Assembly (NCBI GenBank): GCA_034520365.1
Contig: JAXHNP010000006.1
Location: forward strand, 675,001 to 739,000
Length of the DNA stretch: 64,000 nt
DNA from: Desulfobacterales bacterium
Lineage (GTDB): Bacteria; Desulfobacterota; Desulfobacteria; Desulfobacterales; Desulfosalsimonadaceae
Reading direction: 5' to 3'
Below the pieces are notes generated by a model. The model saw only the letters and a list, made by a program, of their open reading frames with translations, searched no databases and was not told the DNA's origin. Position numbers and translations under genes: made by a program. This document shows positions 34,473 through 43,176 of the stretch, piece after piece (the first letter of the stretch is position 1; the number at the start of each line of letters is the position of its first letter).

Positions 34473-36049
34473 TTGTCACCCTTGTTTTGCTGGTGGTGGT
34501 GGTGGCGTTGTCGGGGTGTGCGGCGCTGCAGGGCAATGGGTTGATAATCGCGGCAGGTGAGGGCGATGCCGCAGAGGCGCAAGCGGCGTTGGAGAAAAGC
34601 GTTGATGTGAACAGGGTGGATAAGGAGCAGCGGTTCGCCCTGCTGGAGGCTGCTTCAAACGGGCATCCGGAGGTTGTAGAGCTTTTGGTGGAAAACGGGG
34701 CGGATGTTGATTTGTCGAATCGCTCCGGCATGACGGCGCTGATGGCGGCGGCTTCGAGTGGCCATGAATCGATTGTTCGCTATTTGATTGCGCAGGATGC
34801 GGATGTGTCGCTCAAAAACCAGCGGGGGTTTACCGCCCTTCACTTTGCTTTGGATCAGGGCGATATCAATGTGATTGAGGCCCTGGTGGAAAAGGGGGCG
34901 CCGGTTAATGTCAGCGGGAAAAAGGAAGTCCCCCCATTATTTCTGGCGGTTGAGCGGGCCAATAAAGCCGCTGCCGAACTCCTTATCGAAAACGGGGCCG
35001 AGTTGGATGCAAAAAATCCCGACGGCAACACCCCGCTGCATGCGGCGGCAAAAAAAGCGAGCCCTGAATTGGTTCAATTGCTGCTCGATGCGGGGGCGCC
35101 GGTTTCCGCAAAAAATGATAATGGGGCGGATGCGCTTTTGGTTGCTGCCGGTTCAAATTACTTTACGATTGTCGAAAACCTGTACAAGCGTGTTGCCGAT
35201 TCGGTCGACGGAGATTTCGCTCAATATCAGGCAGATGCAGATGAGGATGGCGCCGGGCAGCGGTATAACCTGTATGACATCCTGCAGGCATTGGAGGGCA
35301 TCCGGCCGGGCTACAGCAGTGACACCGATATAAAAGAGTTCCACCACGCGCTTGCGAACAGCCCCCTTACCCTTGTTGTTTCAGAGGAAACCTTTCAATC
35401 CGTGATTGCCGGGCTGCGCAAGGATTACCTCGAGACGGCCACGCTGCTGCTGGAAGCCGGGCTGCCTGTAAATACATCGGATAGAAGAGGCGAGACTGTT
35501 CTGATGAAGCTCTGCAAGCAGAAAGACTGTGTGGCTGCGGAGTTTGAGAAAAAATCCATTCAACTGGCCCCGGATGTAGCCGCCCGGCTAAATTCAGCCT
35601 GCGAGAATGCGGGAATAATCCACGCCGAACTCATGGTATTGTTTATTAAAAAAGGGGCGGATGTGGCGGCCCGGGATGAAAATGAGCAGACCGCCTTGAT
35701 GTACGCATGTGAGAATGAAAATTTTCAATATGCGAAGTTTTTGATCCGGCACGGGGCGGATGTGAACAAAGCCAATTATGAGGGATGGACCCCGCTGATC
35801 TATGCCGCTGCCAATGAAGATTTTGAAATGGTTAAGCTTTTGCTTGATGCGGGGGCGGCGGTGAATGCCGCTAATTCATTCGGCGAGACCGCGTTGTTGA
35901 AGGTGGCGCATCGGAATAATCCGAAGATTGCGGAGCTGCTGGTCAAAAACGGGGCGGATCCGGATATTGAAAATTCGCACAGCAATTCGCCGAGGAGTAT
36001 CGCCAGGGAGTATGGGTATTCCGAGATTTTGGAGATATTTCGGAGATGA
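34436..36049 (+). CDS. Ankyrin-repeat lipoprotein
   Basis: 537 residues. The signal peptide ends in the lipobox ALSGC (cysteine about residue 28). Roughly ten ankyrin repeats follow (for example NGHPEVVELLVENGADVDLSNRSGMTALMAAASSGHESIVRYLI), with one interruption at about residues 255-330. The start codon overlaps head-to-head with the longer RAYT start, and the n-region of the signal peptide ([12 protein letters not shown]) is encoded by the core repeat. So either the gene was captured by the insertion or the native start was replaced. Probably a periplasmic protein-interaction scaffold; partner unknown. Confidence 0.85.
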   Translation: MSRIIHNSRFDTLVTLVLLVVVVALSGCAALQGNGLIIAAGEGDAAEAQAALEKSVDVNRVDKEQRFALLEAASNGHPEVVELLVENGADVDLSNRSGMTALMAAASSGHESIVRYLIAQDADVSLKNQRGFTALHFALDQGDINVIEALVEKGAPVNVSGKKEVPPLFLAVERANKAAAELLIENGAELDAKNPDGNTPLHAAAKKASPELVQLLLDAGAPVSAKNDNGADALLVAAGSNYFTIVENLYKRVADSVDGDFAQYQADADEDGAGQRYNLYDILQALEGIRPGYSSDTDIKEFHHALANSPLTLVVSEETFQSVIAGLRKDYLETATLLLEAGLPVNTSDRRGETVLMKLCKQKDCVAAEFEKKSIQLAPDVAARLNSACENAGIIHAELMVLFIKKGADVAARDENEQTALMYACENENFQYAKFLIRHGADVNKANYEGWTPLIYAAANEDFEMVKLLLDAGAAVNAANSFGETALLKVAHRNNPKIAELLVKNGADPDIENSHSNSPRSIAREYGYSEILEIFRR

Positions 36050-36368
36050 AAGGTCAGGGTTCACAGTTCACAGTTCACAGTTCACGGTTCGCGGTTCACA
36101 GTTTAGGGTTCAGGGTGTAGAGTTGTTAAAGGGGGCGTGGGGGCTGTCATCCCGAGGAGCGGCAGCGACGAGGGATCTTTTAGAGAAAAGATTTCTCGCT
36201 GTCGCTCGAAATGACAGTGTGGAAAAGATTTCTCGCTGTCGCTCGAAATGACAGTGTGGCCGGTTTTGCCATGGCGGCTGAAAGCTGCTTTCTGCAAAAA
36301 CACTTTGGTGTTCGCATAAATCGCTTTATATGAAGCAATCAGCAAATGATTAAGAGCGGTGAGAGCAA
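36050..36368. repeat. Heptamer array and CTGTCATT hairpin elements
   Basis: A GTTCACA/GTTCACG array (36057-36113) directly after the ankyrin gene, followed by a complete hairpin element (36144-36217, CTGTCATCCC...AATGACAG) and a second right arm (36222-36256). No core. Bases 36258-36368 are unique and lead to the next gene. Confidence 0.78.
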
Positions 36369-37310
36369 ATGAAACTAATCGTCCAGATTCCCTGTTTTAA
36401 TGAGGAAAAGACGCTGCCGCAGACGGTGAGGGATATCCCGCGCAATATCGAGGGGATTGATTCGGTAGAGATTCTGATTATCGATGACGGCAGCACGGAC
36501 CGGACCGTGACGGTTGCCAGGGAGCTGGGGGTTGACCACATCGTTCAGAACTGCGGCAACAAGGGATTGGCCATGACTTTTACGAATGGTCTGAATGCCT
36601 GCCTGACGCTGGGGGCGGATATCATCGTTAATACGGATGGCGACAATCAGTACCAGGGGGCGGGTATCGCCAGGCTGGTGCAGCCGGTGTTAAGGGGTGA
36701 GGCCGATATTGTGGTGGGCGACCGCAAGACAGACAGTATTGAGCATTTCGGATTTGTCAAAAAAAAGCTTCAGAAAATCGGCAGCATGGTGGTGCGGCTG
36801 CTTTCCGGAACCACGGTGCCGGATGCGGTCAGCGGGTTCCGGGCGTTTTCAAGGGATGCGGCCATGCAGATAAACGTGGTCTCCGCCTATTCCTATACGG
36901 TGGAGACCATTATCCAGGCGGGCAACAAGAAGCTGCGCATTGCCAGTGTACCGGTGGGCACCAATCCCAAAACCCGGGACTCCCGGCTGATGAAAAGCAT
37001 CCCCCGCTTTATTGCCCAGCAGATTTCCACCATGGTCCGGATGTATACCATGTTCAAGCCGCTGCGGACCTTTTTTATTATCGGCATGATCTGTATTATT
37101 GGCGCGCTGATTCCATCCGTGCGGTTTTTGATTTATTACCTGGCCGGTGAGGGCGGCGGGCATATTCAGTCCCTGATTCTTGCGGCCATTCTGTTTCTGG
37201 TCGGCTTTCAGGTGATTATCGTCGGGCTTCTGGGGGATGTGATTTCATTTAACCGCAAACTGATTGAAGAGATACTTTTGCGGATACGGCGCATGGAGAT
37301 GGATGAGTAG
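36369..37310 (+). CDS. Family 2 glycosyltransferase with C-terminal membrane helices (dolichyl/polyprenyl-phosphate mannosyltransferase-like)
   Basis: 313 residues. IPCFNEEKTLPQTVRDIP, ILIIDDGSTDRT and VNTDGDNQYQG (DxD-like) form the GT-A core; FRAFSRDAAMQINVVSAYSYTVETIIQAG is the usual acceptor region. Two strong hydrophobic segments at about residues 232-252 and 268-295 anchor it in the inner membrane, the layout of polyprenyl-phosphate glycosyltransferases. The stop TAG abuts the core repeat at 37310. The substrate is not determined. Confidence 0.87.
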   Translation: MKLIVQIPCFNEEKTLPQTVRDIPRNIEGIDSVEILIIDDGSTDRTVTVARELGVDHIVQNCGNKGLAMTFTNGLNACLTLGADIIVNTDGDNQYQGAGIARLVQPVLRGEADIVVGDRKTDSIEHFGFVKKKLQKIGSMVVRLLSGTTVPDAVSGFRAFSRDAAMQINVVSAYSYTVETIIQAGNKKLRIASVPVGTNPKTRDSRLMKSIPRFIAQQISTMVRMYTMFKPLRTFFIIGMICIIGALIPSVRFLIYYLAGEGGGHIQSLILAAILFLVGFQVIIVGLLGDVISFNRKLIEEILLRIRRMEMDE

Positions 37311-37592
37311 GGTGTCAAACCTTGAATTGTGAATTAAAAAGAAAAAGTTCACAGTTCAGGGTTCACAGTTCACAGTTCACGGTTCGTAAATAAAAAATCC
37401 CAAATTACAAAATACAAATTACAAACAAGGACCAAGGGATTAAGCACCAAATTACAAATCCCAAATTACAAACAAATAACAAATTTCAATGACCAAAATT
37501 TCAAACAAGGACAAGCTCGGCTGAAGGGGGGTGTTTGATATTTGGTGCTTGGGATTTGGAATTTATTTCAATTACGCGGCCTTTAAAATCCT
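37311..37592. repeat. Composite repeat block with inverted AT-rich end
   Basis: Core at 37310-37337, short GTTCAgr array (37347-37385), AT-rich tract (37388-37505) and a reversed tail TTTGATATTTGGTGCTTGGGATTTGGAATTT (37534-37566), so the tract can fold on itself. No gene. Confidence 0.78.
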
Positions 37593-39512
37593 TTAGTGAT
37601 TGCCCTCCACTAAGGCTTTAATAAAGCAGCTGAAGTCAGAGCTGGGATCGCTGTCGAGCTCTTCTTCGGGTTCCTGTTCCGTCCTGAAGGCAAAGGTATA
37701 GGTTTTCTGCTGGTTCTCTTCCTCAGCTGTGTCATCCGGATTCTTTGTATAATAGGCGATGGATGCGGTATAAACTTTATTGTAGGGCAGTGGGGTTTCA
37801 TCATCGATTCGTTCAAAAATCGCCGTGGGCCGGAATCCCACATTGTTGTACCGGGTAAAATCCAAAAATGAAAATCCGTCCACAATTTCAGCATCTTTTC
37901 CTGTGCCTGTTTTAAGCTGAAATTCATCAATCTGCACCTGATCGGTATCAATGTCCGGGGAAAAATTGACTTTGACCTGTTTGAGGTCCCGTTTAACGTC
38001 GGTGCTTTGGTTCATGGGCTCGGTTGAGATAATCGCCGGAATTGAGATGTCACCGGCAAGCCCGGTTCTGGCCGCATTTCTCTGAAACATGGGCCAATCG
38101 CTGGCCGCCGGCGCCATGCCGCCGGGATTGACCGCGTACAGGCATTTGTCCCGCGAGCCGAAATATATCGTGCCGTCCGCATCAATCACCGGTGAGGAGT
38201 AAACAATGTCATCACCGGTGCGAAACACCCAGTTTTTTGCATCCTCGTCCTCATCCTGCTCCGGATCTAAAGCGAGAAAAATCTCCTTTTTGCTGCCCAC
38301 GTAGATAACACCATTGGAGCCGACTGCCGGGGAGGAGTTGATATCCGCATAGGGCGGCCCGGGTCTTACTGACCAATTTATGCCTCCATTTGGATTAAAT
38401 GCCATAAATACCCCATCCCACGTGCCTACATAAATGATGCCGTCCGGTCCGATGGCGGCTGATGAATAAAATCCTGTCCCGTCAGTGAATGACCAGTTTT
38501 TGGTGCCGTCCGGATTAAGGCAGTAGAATTTAAAATTGTATTCCTCGGCATCTTCTATCCGGCATTCGCCCACATATATGCGGCCGTTTTTGCCGATTGC
38601 AGGGGAGGCATACACTTCGGCGTCTGTGGGAAACGCCCATTTCAAATCGCCATTGTCTGCCGCCAAGGCATAAACATGGCGGTTTGTGGAGCCGAAGTAA
38701 ACGACATGTTCAAGCCCGTCGTGGCCGATGGACGGGGTTGAGACGATTTTTCCGCCGGCATCGAATTTCCATTTAAGGGTGCCGCTGGCATTGAATGCAT
38801 ACAGGCTGCCGTCGCTTGCGCCGATATAGATGACGCGGCCGTCAGGTCCGATGGCCGGGGAAGAGAAAATATAATCTCCAATGTTAAAGGACCATTTTAG
38901 ATCCCCGTTCGGCTTGATGGCATAAAAGCGGTTGTCCAGGGAGCCGACATAGATTGTCCTGTTGGGACCGACCGCCGGAGAGGACTGGATTTTATCGCCG
39001 GTTTTAAACCGCCAGATTTCCTCGCCGGTCTCCGGGTCAACGGCATAAAGATTTCCGTCATCCGAGCCCACATAAATCGTGCCTTCCGGCCCGATCGCGG
39101 GCGAGGAATCTATTTCATCGCCGGTTTGAAATTTCCATTTGGCCACGATAATGCTGGCCGGATCGGATTCTGTGGTTGTGCCGATCTCTTTTTTCAACAC
39201 CGTGGCGGTGGGCCTGAAAAACCCAGGGCCGTAAGTATGGGTGAAGGTATGGCTGTATTCGTTGGTTTCAACTCTTTCTTCTTCGCTGCCGTCGCCAAAG
39301 TCGATGACATATTCTTCAGGCGTGCTGGTTGAGCGGTCCACGCGAACCGTGAGTTTAACTTCCAGGGGGGCTACACCGGATCCGGGATCAGGCGATACCT
39401 GGATGGTTCTGGAGGCGAGCACCGGGGCGGCGGTGAAGCTGAGTATTGCCAGAAAGAAAACGGTTATCAGCAGGGGGCGCGACGGCGGCTGGATTTTAAG
39501 AGAAATAATCAT
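37593..39512 (-). CDS. Secreted PQQ-like beta-propeller protein with PKD and Ig-like domains
   Basis: About 639 residues; start at 39512 because MIISLKIQPPSRPLLITVFFLAILSFTAAPVLAS is a clear signal peptide and AAGG lies 10 bp upstream. A PKD-like domain (VIDFGDGSEEERVETNEYSHTFTHTYG) is followed by about eight propeller blades of the SSPAIGPEGTIYVGSDDGNLYAVDPETG type, then a bacterial Ig-like domain (IISTEPMNQSTDV...). The C-terminus SDFSCFIKAL has a Cys-Phe-Ile short motif near the end that resembles C-terminal 'CFI' tails but is too short to call. Likely a cell-surface or periplasmic structural protein. Confidence 0.87.
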   Translation of the reverse strand: MIISLKIQPPSRPLLITVFFLAILSFTAAPVLASRTIQVSPDPGSGVAPLEVKLTVRVDRSTSTPEEYVIDFGDGSEEERVETNEYSHTFTHTYGPGFFRPTATVLKKEIGTTTESDPASIIVAKWKFQTGDEIDSSPAIGPEGTIYVGSDDGNLYAVDPETGEEIWRFKTGDKIQSSPAVGPNRTIYVGSLDNRFYAIKPNGDLKWSFNIGDYIFSSPAIGPDGRVIYIGASDGSLYAFNASGTLKWKFDAGGKIVSTPSIGHDGLEHVVYFGSTNRHVYALAADNGDLKWAFPTDAEVYASPAIGKNGRIYVGECRIEDAEEYNFKFYCLNPDGTKNWSFTDGTGFYSSAAIGPDGIIYVGTWDGVFMAFNPNGGINWSVRPGPPYADINSSPAVGSNGVIYVGSKKEIFLALDPEQDEDEDAKNWVFRTGDDIVYSSPVIDADGTIYFGSRDKCLYAVNPGGMAPAASDWPMFQRNAARTGLAGDISIPAIISTEPMNQSTDVKRDLKQVKVNFSPDIDTDQVQIDEFQLKTGTGKDAEIVDGFSFLDFTRYNNVGFRPTAIFERIDDETPLPYNKVYTASIAYYTKNPDDTAEEENQQKTYTFAFRTEQEPEEELDSDPSSDFSCFIKALVEGNH

Positions 39513-39899
39513 ATCAAAGCCTTGTGATGGTAAAATTTTTTTAACGCGGTAAACCCCACGTTTCGCACGATTGGTCGGCACGGTGGCCGACCCTACAATA
39601 GGGCAGGCGCGGCGGCAGACCCTTCACATGGGCGGTCGGCACGGTGGCCGACCCTACAGCAGGGCAGGCGCGGCGGCAGACCCTTCTGTAGGGCAGGCCA
39701 CCGTGCCTGCCTGAAAAATAGAACAAATTTACCGTGTGGGGGAACACATAACCGCTGAAAACGCTTTTTCTGCAATTCTGATTTGTTATGTCATTGGATG
39801 GTCTTTTTGTCAAGTTTTTAGGGGGGGGGGCGGGTGTCAAACCTTGAATTGTGAATAAAAAGGTTTAGGGTCCACGGTCCATCGAAGTTCCGAATTATA
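39513..39899. repeat. GGTCGGCACGGTGGCC palindrome copies and a core repeat
   Basis: Bases 39570-39735 hold two copies of the GTCGGCACGGTGGCCGACCCTACA palindrome and a third variant (GTAGGGCAGGCCACCGTGCCTGCC), ending in AGAACAAATTTACCGTGT, which matches the ends of the element at 44458. A run of ten G precedes a core at 39832-39858. No gene. Confidence 0.75.
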
Positions 39900-40271
39900 T
39901 CACGTTTCACGTGGCGCTTCCTCGCCCTTCGGTTCCACAAGAAGTTTTATACCCTGTAAAATTTCAAGAAAGCGATTTTTTGATAAGCCCCCGATTTTTT
40001 CATGCAGGTCGCCTTTGTTTACGGTAAAAAGCTGAGAAATATTGACCACGCTTTTTTTCGGTAAATTGGCTTCGCCTTTTTTTAAAAGCACATTGCCGGG
40101 CGCATCGGCCCTTTTTAGATTGGATGTCAAAGCGCAAACCACGACAGTATTGATTCTGCTTTGGTTGAAAAGGTCGTTTTGAATGACGACATGGGGATGC
40201 CGATATCCCGGTTCAGAACCGTTTGGGGGGCTAAGCTCGACCCAGAATATGTCCCCCTGGCAAATTACCAT
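39900..40271 (-). CDS. MazF/PemK-like endoribonuclease toxin
   Basis: 123 residues. The N-terminal MVICQGDIFWVELSPPNGSEPGYRHPHVVIQNDLFN is the MazF barrel start with GSEPGxRHP in place of the usual GSEQ.GxRPV. CALTSNL carries the conserved Thr, and PKKSVVNISQLFTVNK follows. These toxins cut single-stranded RNA at short motifs. It overlaps the upstream antitoxin gene by 7 bases on the same strand. Confidence 0.9.
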   Translation of the reverse strand: MVICQGDIFWVELSPPNGSEPGYRHPHVVIQNDLFNQSRINTVVVCALTSNLKRADAPGNVLLKKGEANLPKKSVVNISQLFTVNKGDLHEKIGGLSKNRFLEILQGIKLLVEPKGEEAPRET

Positions 40272-40513
40272 TGATCTTTTACGATTTTATAATGTTTTGG
40301 ACGCATTTCCGAAACGATCGGTTCAGATTCCGGAAGGTCGTCATAGGCATTGTTTATGCGTTCTAAAAGCTCGGCGTTTTTGTGGCGCTGGATAAATTCC
40401 CTGGCAGCCATTGAATACAACCGGCTTCTCGATATTTTTAAATTTTTTGCAAGCATATCCATCTGCTCAAAAACAGGTTTTTCAATTGATATGGCCGTCT
40501 TAATATTTGGCAT
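40265..40513 (-). CDS. Ribbon-helix-helix antitoxin paired with MazF
   Basis: 82 residues: KTAISIEKPVFEQMDMLAKNLKISRSRLYSMAAREFIQRHK is the RHH DNA-binding half, and the rest is an acidic toxin-binding tail. A CopG/MazE-like antitoxin, upstream of and overlapping the toxin gene as expected. Confidence 0.88.
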   Translation of the reverse strand: MPNIKTAISIEKPVFEQMDMLAKNLKISRSRLYSMAAREFIQRHKNAELLERINNAYDDLPESEPIVSEMRPKHYKIVKDQW

Positions 40514-40831
40514 TTCAATTGCCCTTCCTTATGATACTCAATGTGTTAAAATACGCTGATTTTTTTCAGCGCCTTGATCGTGATCGTGGTATTGTATGCA
40601 TTAAAGTATAACCGTAAGTATGAATTTTGTCAAGGCCGGGTATCAAACCTTGAATATTAAATTGCGGAACAGCGCCCCGGCTGGTATGATAATTCCGGAA
40701 GGTCGTGCCGGTATTGCCTGATGTCGTTAATTTGAGCTTTTTCCCCCTCATTTTGGCCTTCTCGCAGAGGGAAAAGGAAGTAAGCGGATGTTTGAGTTTG
40801 CCGCAGATATGCGAAGGAAGTTGATTTAACA
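40514..40831. repeat. Intergenic region with a degenerate core repeat
   Basis: At 40638-40663 TATCAAACCTTGAATATTAAATTG looks like a decayed core. GCCGCAGATATGCGAAGGAAGT (40800-40822) resembles, in reverse complement, a segment at about 62590-62620. No gene is supported. Confidence 0.55.
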
Positions 40832-41062
40832 ATGAGCCACGACGCGCTAATTAAAAAGATAGATGAATATTTCCGAAGCCGGCCGGAAGTGGCTGCCGCG
40901 TATCTGTTCGGCTCTTATGCGGCTGATACCCAAAAGCCGGAAAGCGATGCGGATATCGGCATACTTTTTTATCATGAACTGGCAGAGCGATTTTCTGACT
41001 ATGAGGATTTGAATGAATTTATTAAGCAGGTTTTTAGGCACTTGGGGATGGATGCTTTATGA
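40832..41062 (+). CDS. Short MNT-type nucleotidyltransferase domain protein
   Basis: 76 residues. YLFGSYAADTQKPESDADIGILF is the nucleotidyltransferase motif, but GSYAAD lacks the usual Arg and the protein ends about 30 residues short of the family. No HEPN gene is next to it; its stop overlaps the start of coaBC (ATGA). It is probably a remnant of an MNT/HEPN module, or a minimal active form. The codon overlap means coaBC translation may be coupled to it. Confidence 0.7.
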   Translation: MSHDALIKKIDEYFRSRPEVAAAYLFGSYAADTQKPESDADIGILFYHELAERFSDYEDLNEFIKQVFRHLGMDAL

Positions 41063-42240
41063 AGGGAAAAGAGATAGTGCTGGGTGTTGCCGGCGGGATT
41101 GCGGCATATAAGAGTGTTGAGGTGCTGCGATTGCTGCAGAAGGCCGGCGCGGACGTGCGGGTGATTATGACCCGGAATGCCGAGTGGTTTTTGGGGCGGA
41201 TGACGTTTGAGGCGATTTCCGGGCATTCGGTGTTTGTCGAGATGTTCGGCGAGCAGTCGGACCCGCATATGCGCCATATTTCCTGGGCGGAAACCGCGGA
41301 TGCGGTGGTGATCGCTCCGGCCACCGCGGATATCATCGGAAAGCTGGCCAACGGGATAGCCGACGATGCCTTAAGCACCTTCATGATGGCGGTCACGGCG
41401 CCAAAGCTCGTCTGCCCGTCCATGAATACCAACATGTATGAGAGTGCGGCGGTGCAGCGCAATTTAAAGATATTGCAGAATGACGGCTATATCGTTGTGG
41501 CGCCTGGCGCCGGGGAGCTGGCCTGCGGCGCGGTGGGCGCGGGCCGGCTGCCGGATCCGGAGCAGATTGCGGAGAGTGTCAATAACTGCCTGTTGCCAAA
41601 GGATTTCAATGGGAAGCGCGTCGTGGTAACCGCCGGGCCGACGCGGGAGCCGATGGATCCGGTGCGGTTTGTGAGCAATCCGTCCTCCGGCAAGATGGGC
41701 TATGCCGTGGCCCGGGCGGCGGCAGCCAGGGGCGCGGAGGTGGTGCTGGTGGCCGGGCCCACGAGCCTGCCTGATCCCTATGGGGTAAAGGTTGTGCGCG
41801 TTGATACGGCGTCAGAAATGGCCGAAGCGGTTTTTGCTGAAATGGATGCGGCGGATGCGGTCATCAAGGTGGCTGCGGTGTCGGATTACCGGCCGGTTGA
41901 GGTGGCCGGCCAGAAAATGAAAAAACAGGCGGATGAGCTTGTGGTGAAGATGGCCAAAACCGAGGATATTCTGGAAACGCTCGGCAAAAGAAAGAAAAAT
42001 CAAGTACTTGTAGGCTTTGCCGCTGAAACCGAGGATCTTGAGAAGAATGCTTTGGATAAGCTTAAGCGCAAAAACCTGGATATGATTGTGGGCAACCTGA
42101 TCGGCGCACCGGACTCGGGATTTGAGGCGGATACCAACAAGATGAAGCTTTTTTTCAAGGACGGCCACGTAGAAGACCTACCCATGTTGGACAAGGATGA
42201 GGCGGCGCACGCGCTGCTGGATCGGGTTCTTAGTCTTTGA
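41059..42240 (+). CDS. coaBC: Bifunctional phosphopantothenoylcysteine decarboxylase / phosphopantothenate-cysteine ligase
   Basis: 393 residues, complete. CoaC part: [10 protein letters not shown] (FMN-binding), [21 protein letters not shown] (catalytic His), PSMNTNMY and [14 protein letters not shown] (conserved Cys loop). CoaB part: [36 protein letters not shown] and [11 protein letters not shown] (the catalytic Lys). Two consecutive steps of coenzyme A synthesis, cytoplasmic. First housekeeping gene after the island; its start is overlapped by an island MNT fragment. Confidence 0.96.
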   Translation: MKGKEIVLGVAGGIAAYKSVEVLRLLQKAGADVRVIMTRNAEWFLGRMTFEAISGHSVFVEMFGEQSDPHMRHISWAETADAVVIAPATADIIGKLANGIADDALSTFMMAVTAPKLVCPSMNTNMYESAAVQRNLKILQNDGYIVVAPGAGELACGAVGAGRLPDPEQIAESVNNCLLPKDFNGKRVVVTAGPTREPMDPVRFVSNPSSGKMGYAVARAAAARGAEVVLVAGPTSLPDPYGVKVVRVDTASEMAEAVFAEMDAADAVIKVAAVSDYRPVEVAGQKMKKQADELVVKMAKTEDILETLGKRKKNQVLVGFAAETEDLEKNALDKLKRKNLDMIVGNLIGAPDSGFEADTNKMKLFFKDGHVEDLPMLDKDEAAHALLDRVLSL

Positions 42241-42593
42241 TTTCGCTTTAATCGTAAGAATGCGGCTTGAAAGAGGGTTGAGGGGTAGGGGGCTAGGGTG
42301 TAAGTAAGGGGTAGGGTGTAGGGTTTAAGGTGTAGGGTGTAGGGTGTGGGGTTTAAGGTGTAAGGAAAAATTTAAAGATATTTATAATTATTCCAAAATC
42401 TTTCGGATACGTCATTCCGAGGAACGACAGTGACGAGGAATCTTGTTTTAAGATTTCTCGCTGCCGCTCGAAATGCCAGTGGGGAGGGCGTTTGCGCGCC
42501 TTTTTGAATTGCGTTCTGTAGAAAATGGATTTGGCTCTATATCGTTTGCAGCAGGCGGATGAGTCTTTAAAAAGATTGTTTGAGGAGCATTAA
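42241..42593. repeat. GGGTGTA heptamer array and CTGTCATT hairpin
   Basis: Bases 42282-42362 are an array of degenerate GGGTGTA/AGGTGTA units. A hairpin element of CTGTCATT type runs 42410-42479 (GTCATTCCGAGG...TCGAAATGCCAG). No gene. The last ~50 bases lead to hicB. Confidence 0.72.
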
Positions 42594-42866
42594 ATGAAAT
42601 TCCGAATTACCGAAGAAATTTGGAGAGAAGGGAATATGTATGTTTCCTATTGCCCTGAGTTGGATATCGCTTCCTGCGGCGAAGACGTAGAAGAGGCAAA
42701 AAAAAATTTAAAAGAAGCCATACTCATCAATATCGAAGAAACACGCAGTATGGGGACTTTTAAGGAGTTTCTTGAAGAATGTGGCTTGGAAGAGACCGAA
42801 AGTGAAGTTTATGGCATGCGAAAAGAATTAGTTGGATTTACACCAATCGAAATAGCTGTTTCATGA
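42594..42866 (+). CDS. hicB: HicB family antitoxin
   Basis: 90 residues. EEIWREGNMYVSYCPELDIASCGEDVEEAKKNLKEAILINIEETRSMG is the HicB RNase-H-like fold with the typical CPELDIASxG element. The C-terminal part may carry a short DNA-binding helix. Its stop overlaps the hicA start by 4 bases (ATGA), so they form one operon in the less common hicB-hicA order. Confidence 0.9.
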   Translation: MKFRITEEIWREGNMYVSYCPELDIASCGEDVEEAKKNLKEAILINIEETRSMGTFKEFLEECGLEETESEVYGMRKELVGFTPIEIAVS

Positions 42867-43090
42867 AGATCAAGCCGATCCATTATCAAACTCTTGTAAA
42901 GGTATTTGAAAAAGTTGGCTGTACATATTCCAGGACACGTGGAGATCATCTGGTATTTCATTATCCGGGTGCTATTCGACCAGTGGTAATTCCCATGTAT
43001 AAAGAGGTTCCAGCATTCGTAATTAAAAATAATATGCGGATCGTTGGCATGAGCCGCGAAGAATATTTTGACATTTTGGCTCAAATTTAA
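42863..43090 (+). CDS. hicA: HicA family mRNA interferase toxin
   Basis: 75 residues. VFEKVGCTYSRTRGDHLVFHYP is the double-stranded-RNA-binding-like HicA fold with the catalytic His in GDHLVF; VPAFVIKNNMRIVGMSREEYFDIL is the family's tail. Intact. Inhibited by the overlapping HicB. Confidence 0.92.
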   Translation: MKIKPIHYQTLVKVFEKVGCTYSRTRGDHLVFHYPGAIRPVVIPMYKEVPAFVIKNNMRIVGMSREEYFDILAQI

Positions 43091-43176
43091 GACCGAGGAT
43101 TGTTTCTTGGCGTGACATTTGAGTTTAATGATAAGGAGCATTTAATATTTCATCCATCAGTTTTATAAGGATTGGC

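Noticed and set aside
15264-37340. Core repeats as integron attC sites
   Set aside because: They lack the paired R'/R'' sites (GTTRRRY and RYYYAAC) and the imperfect palindrome of attC, and no IntI-type integrase is present; XerC at 48779 is the housekeeping recombinase.
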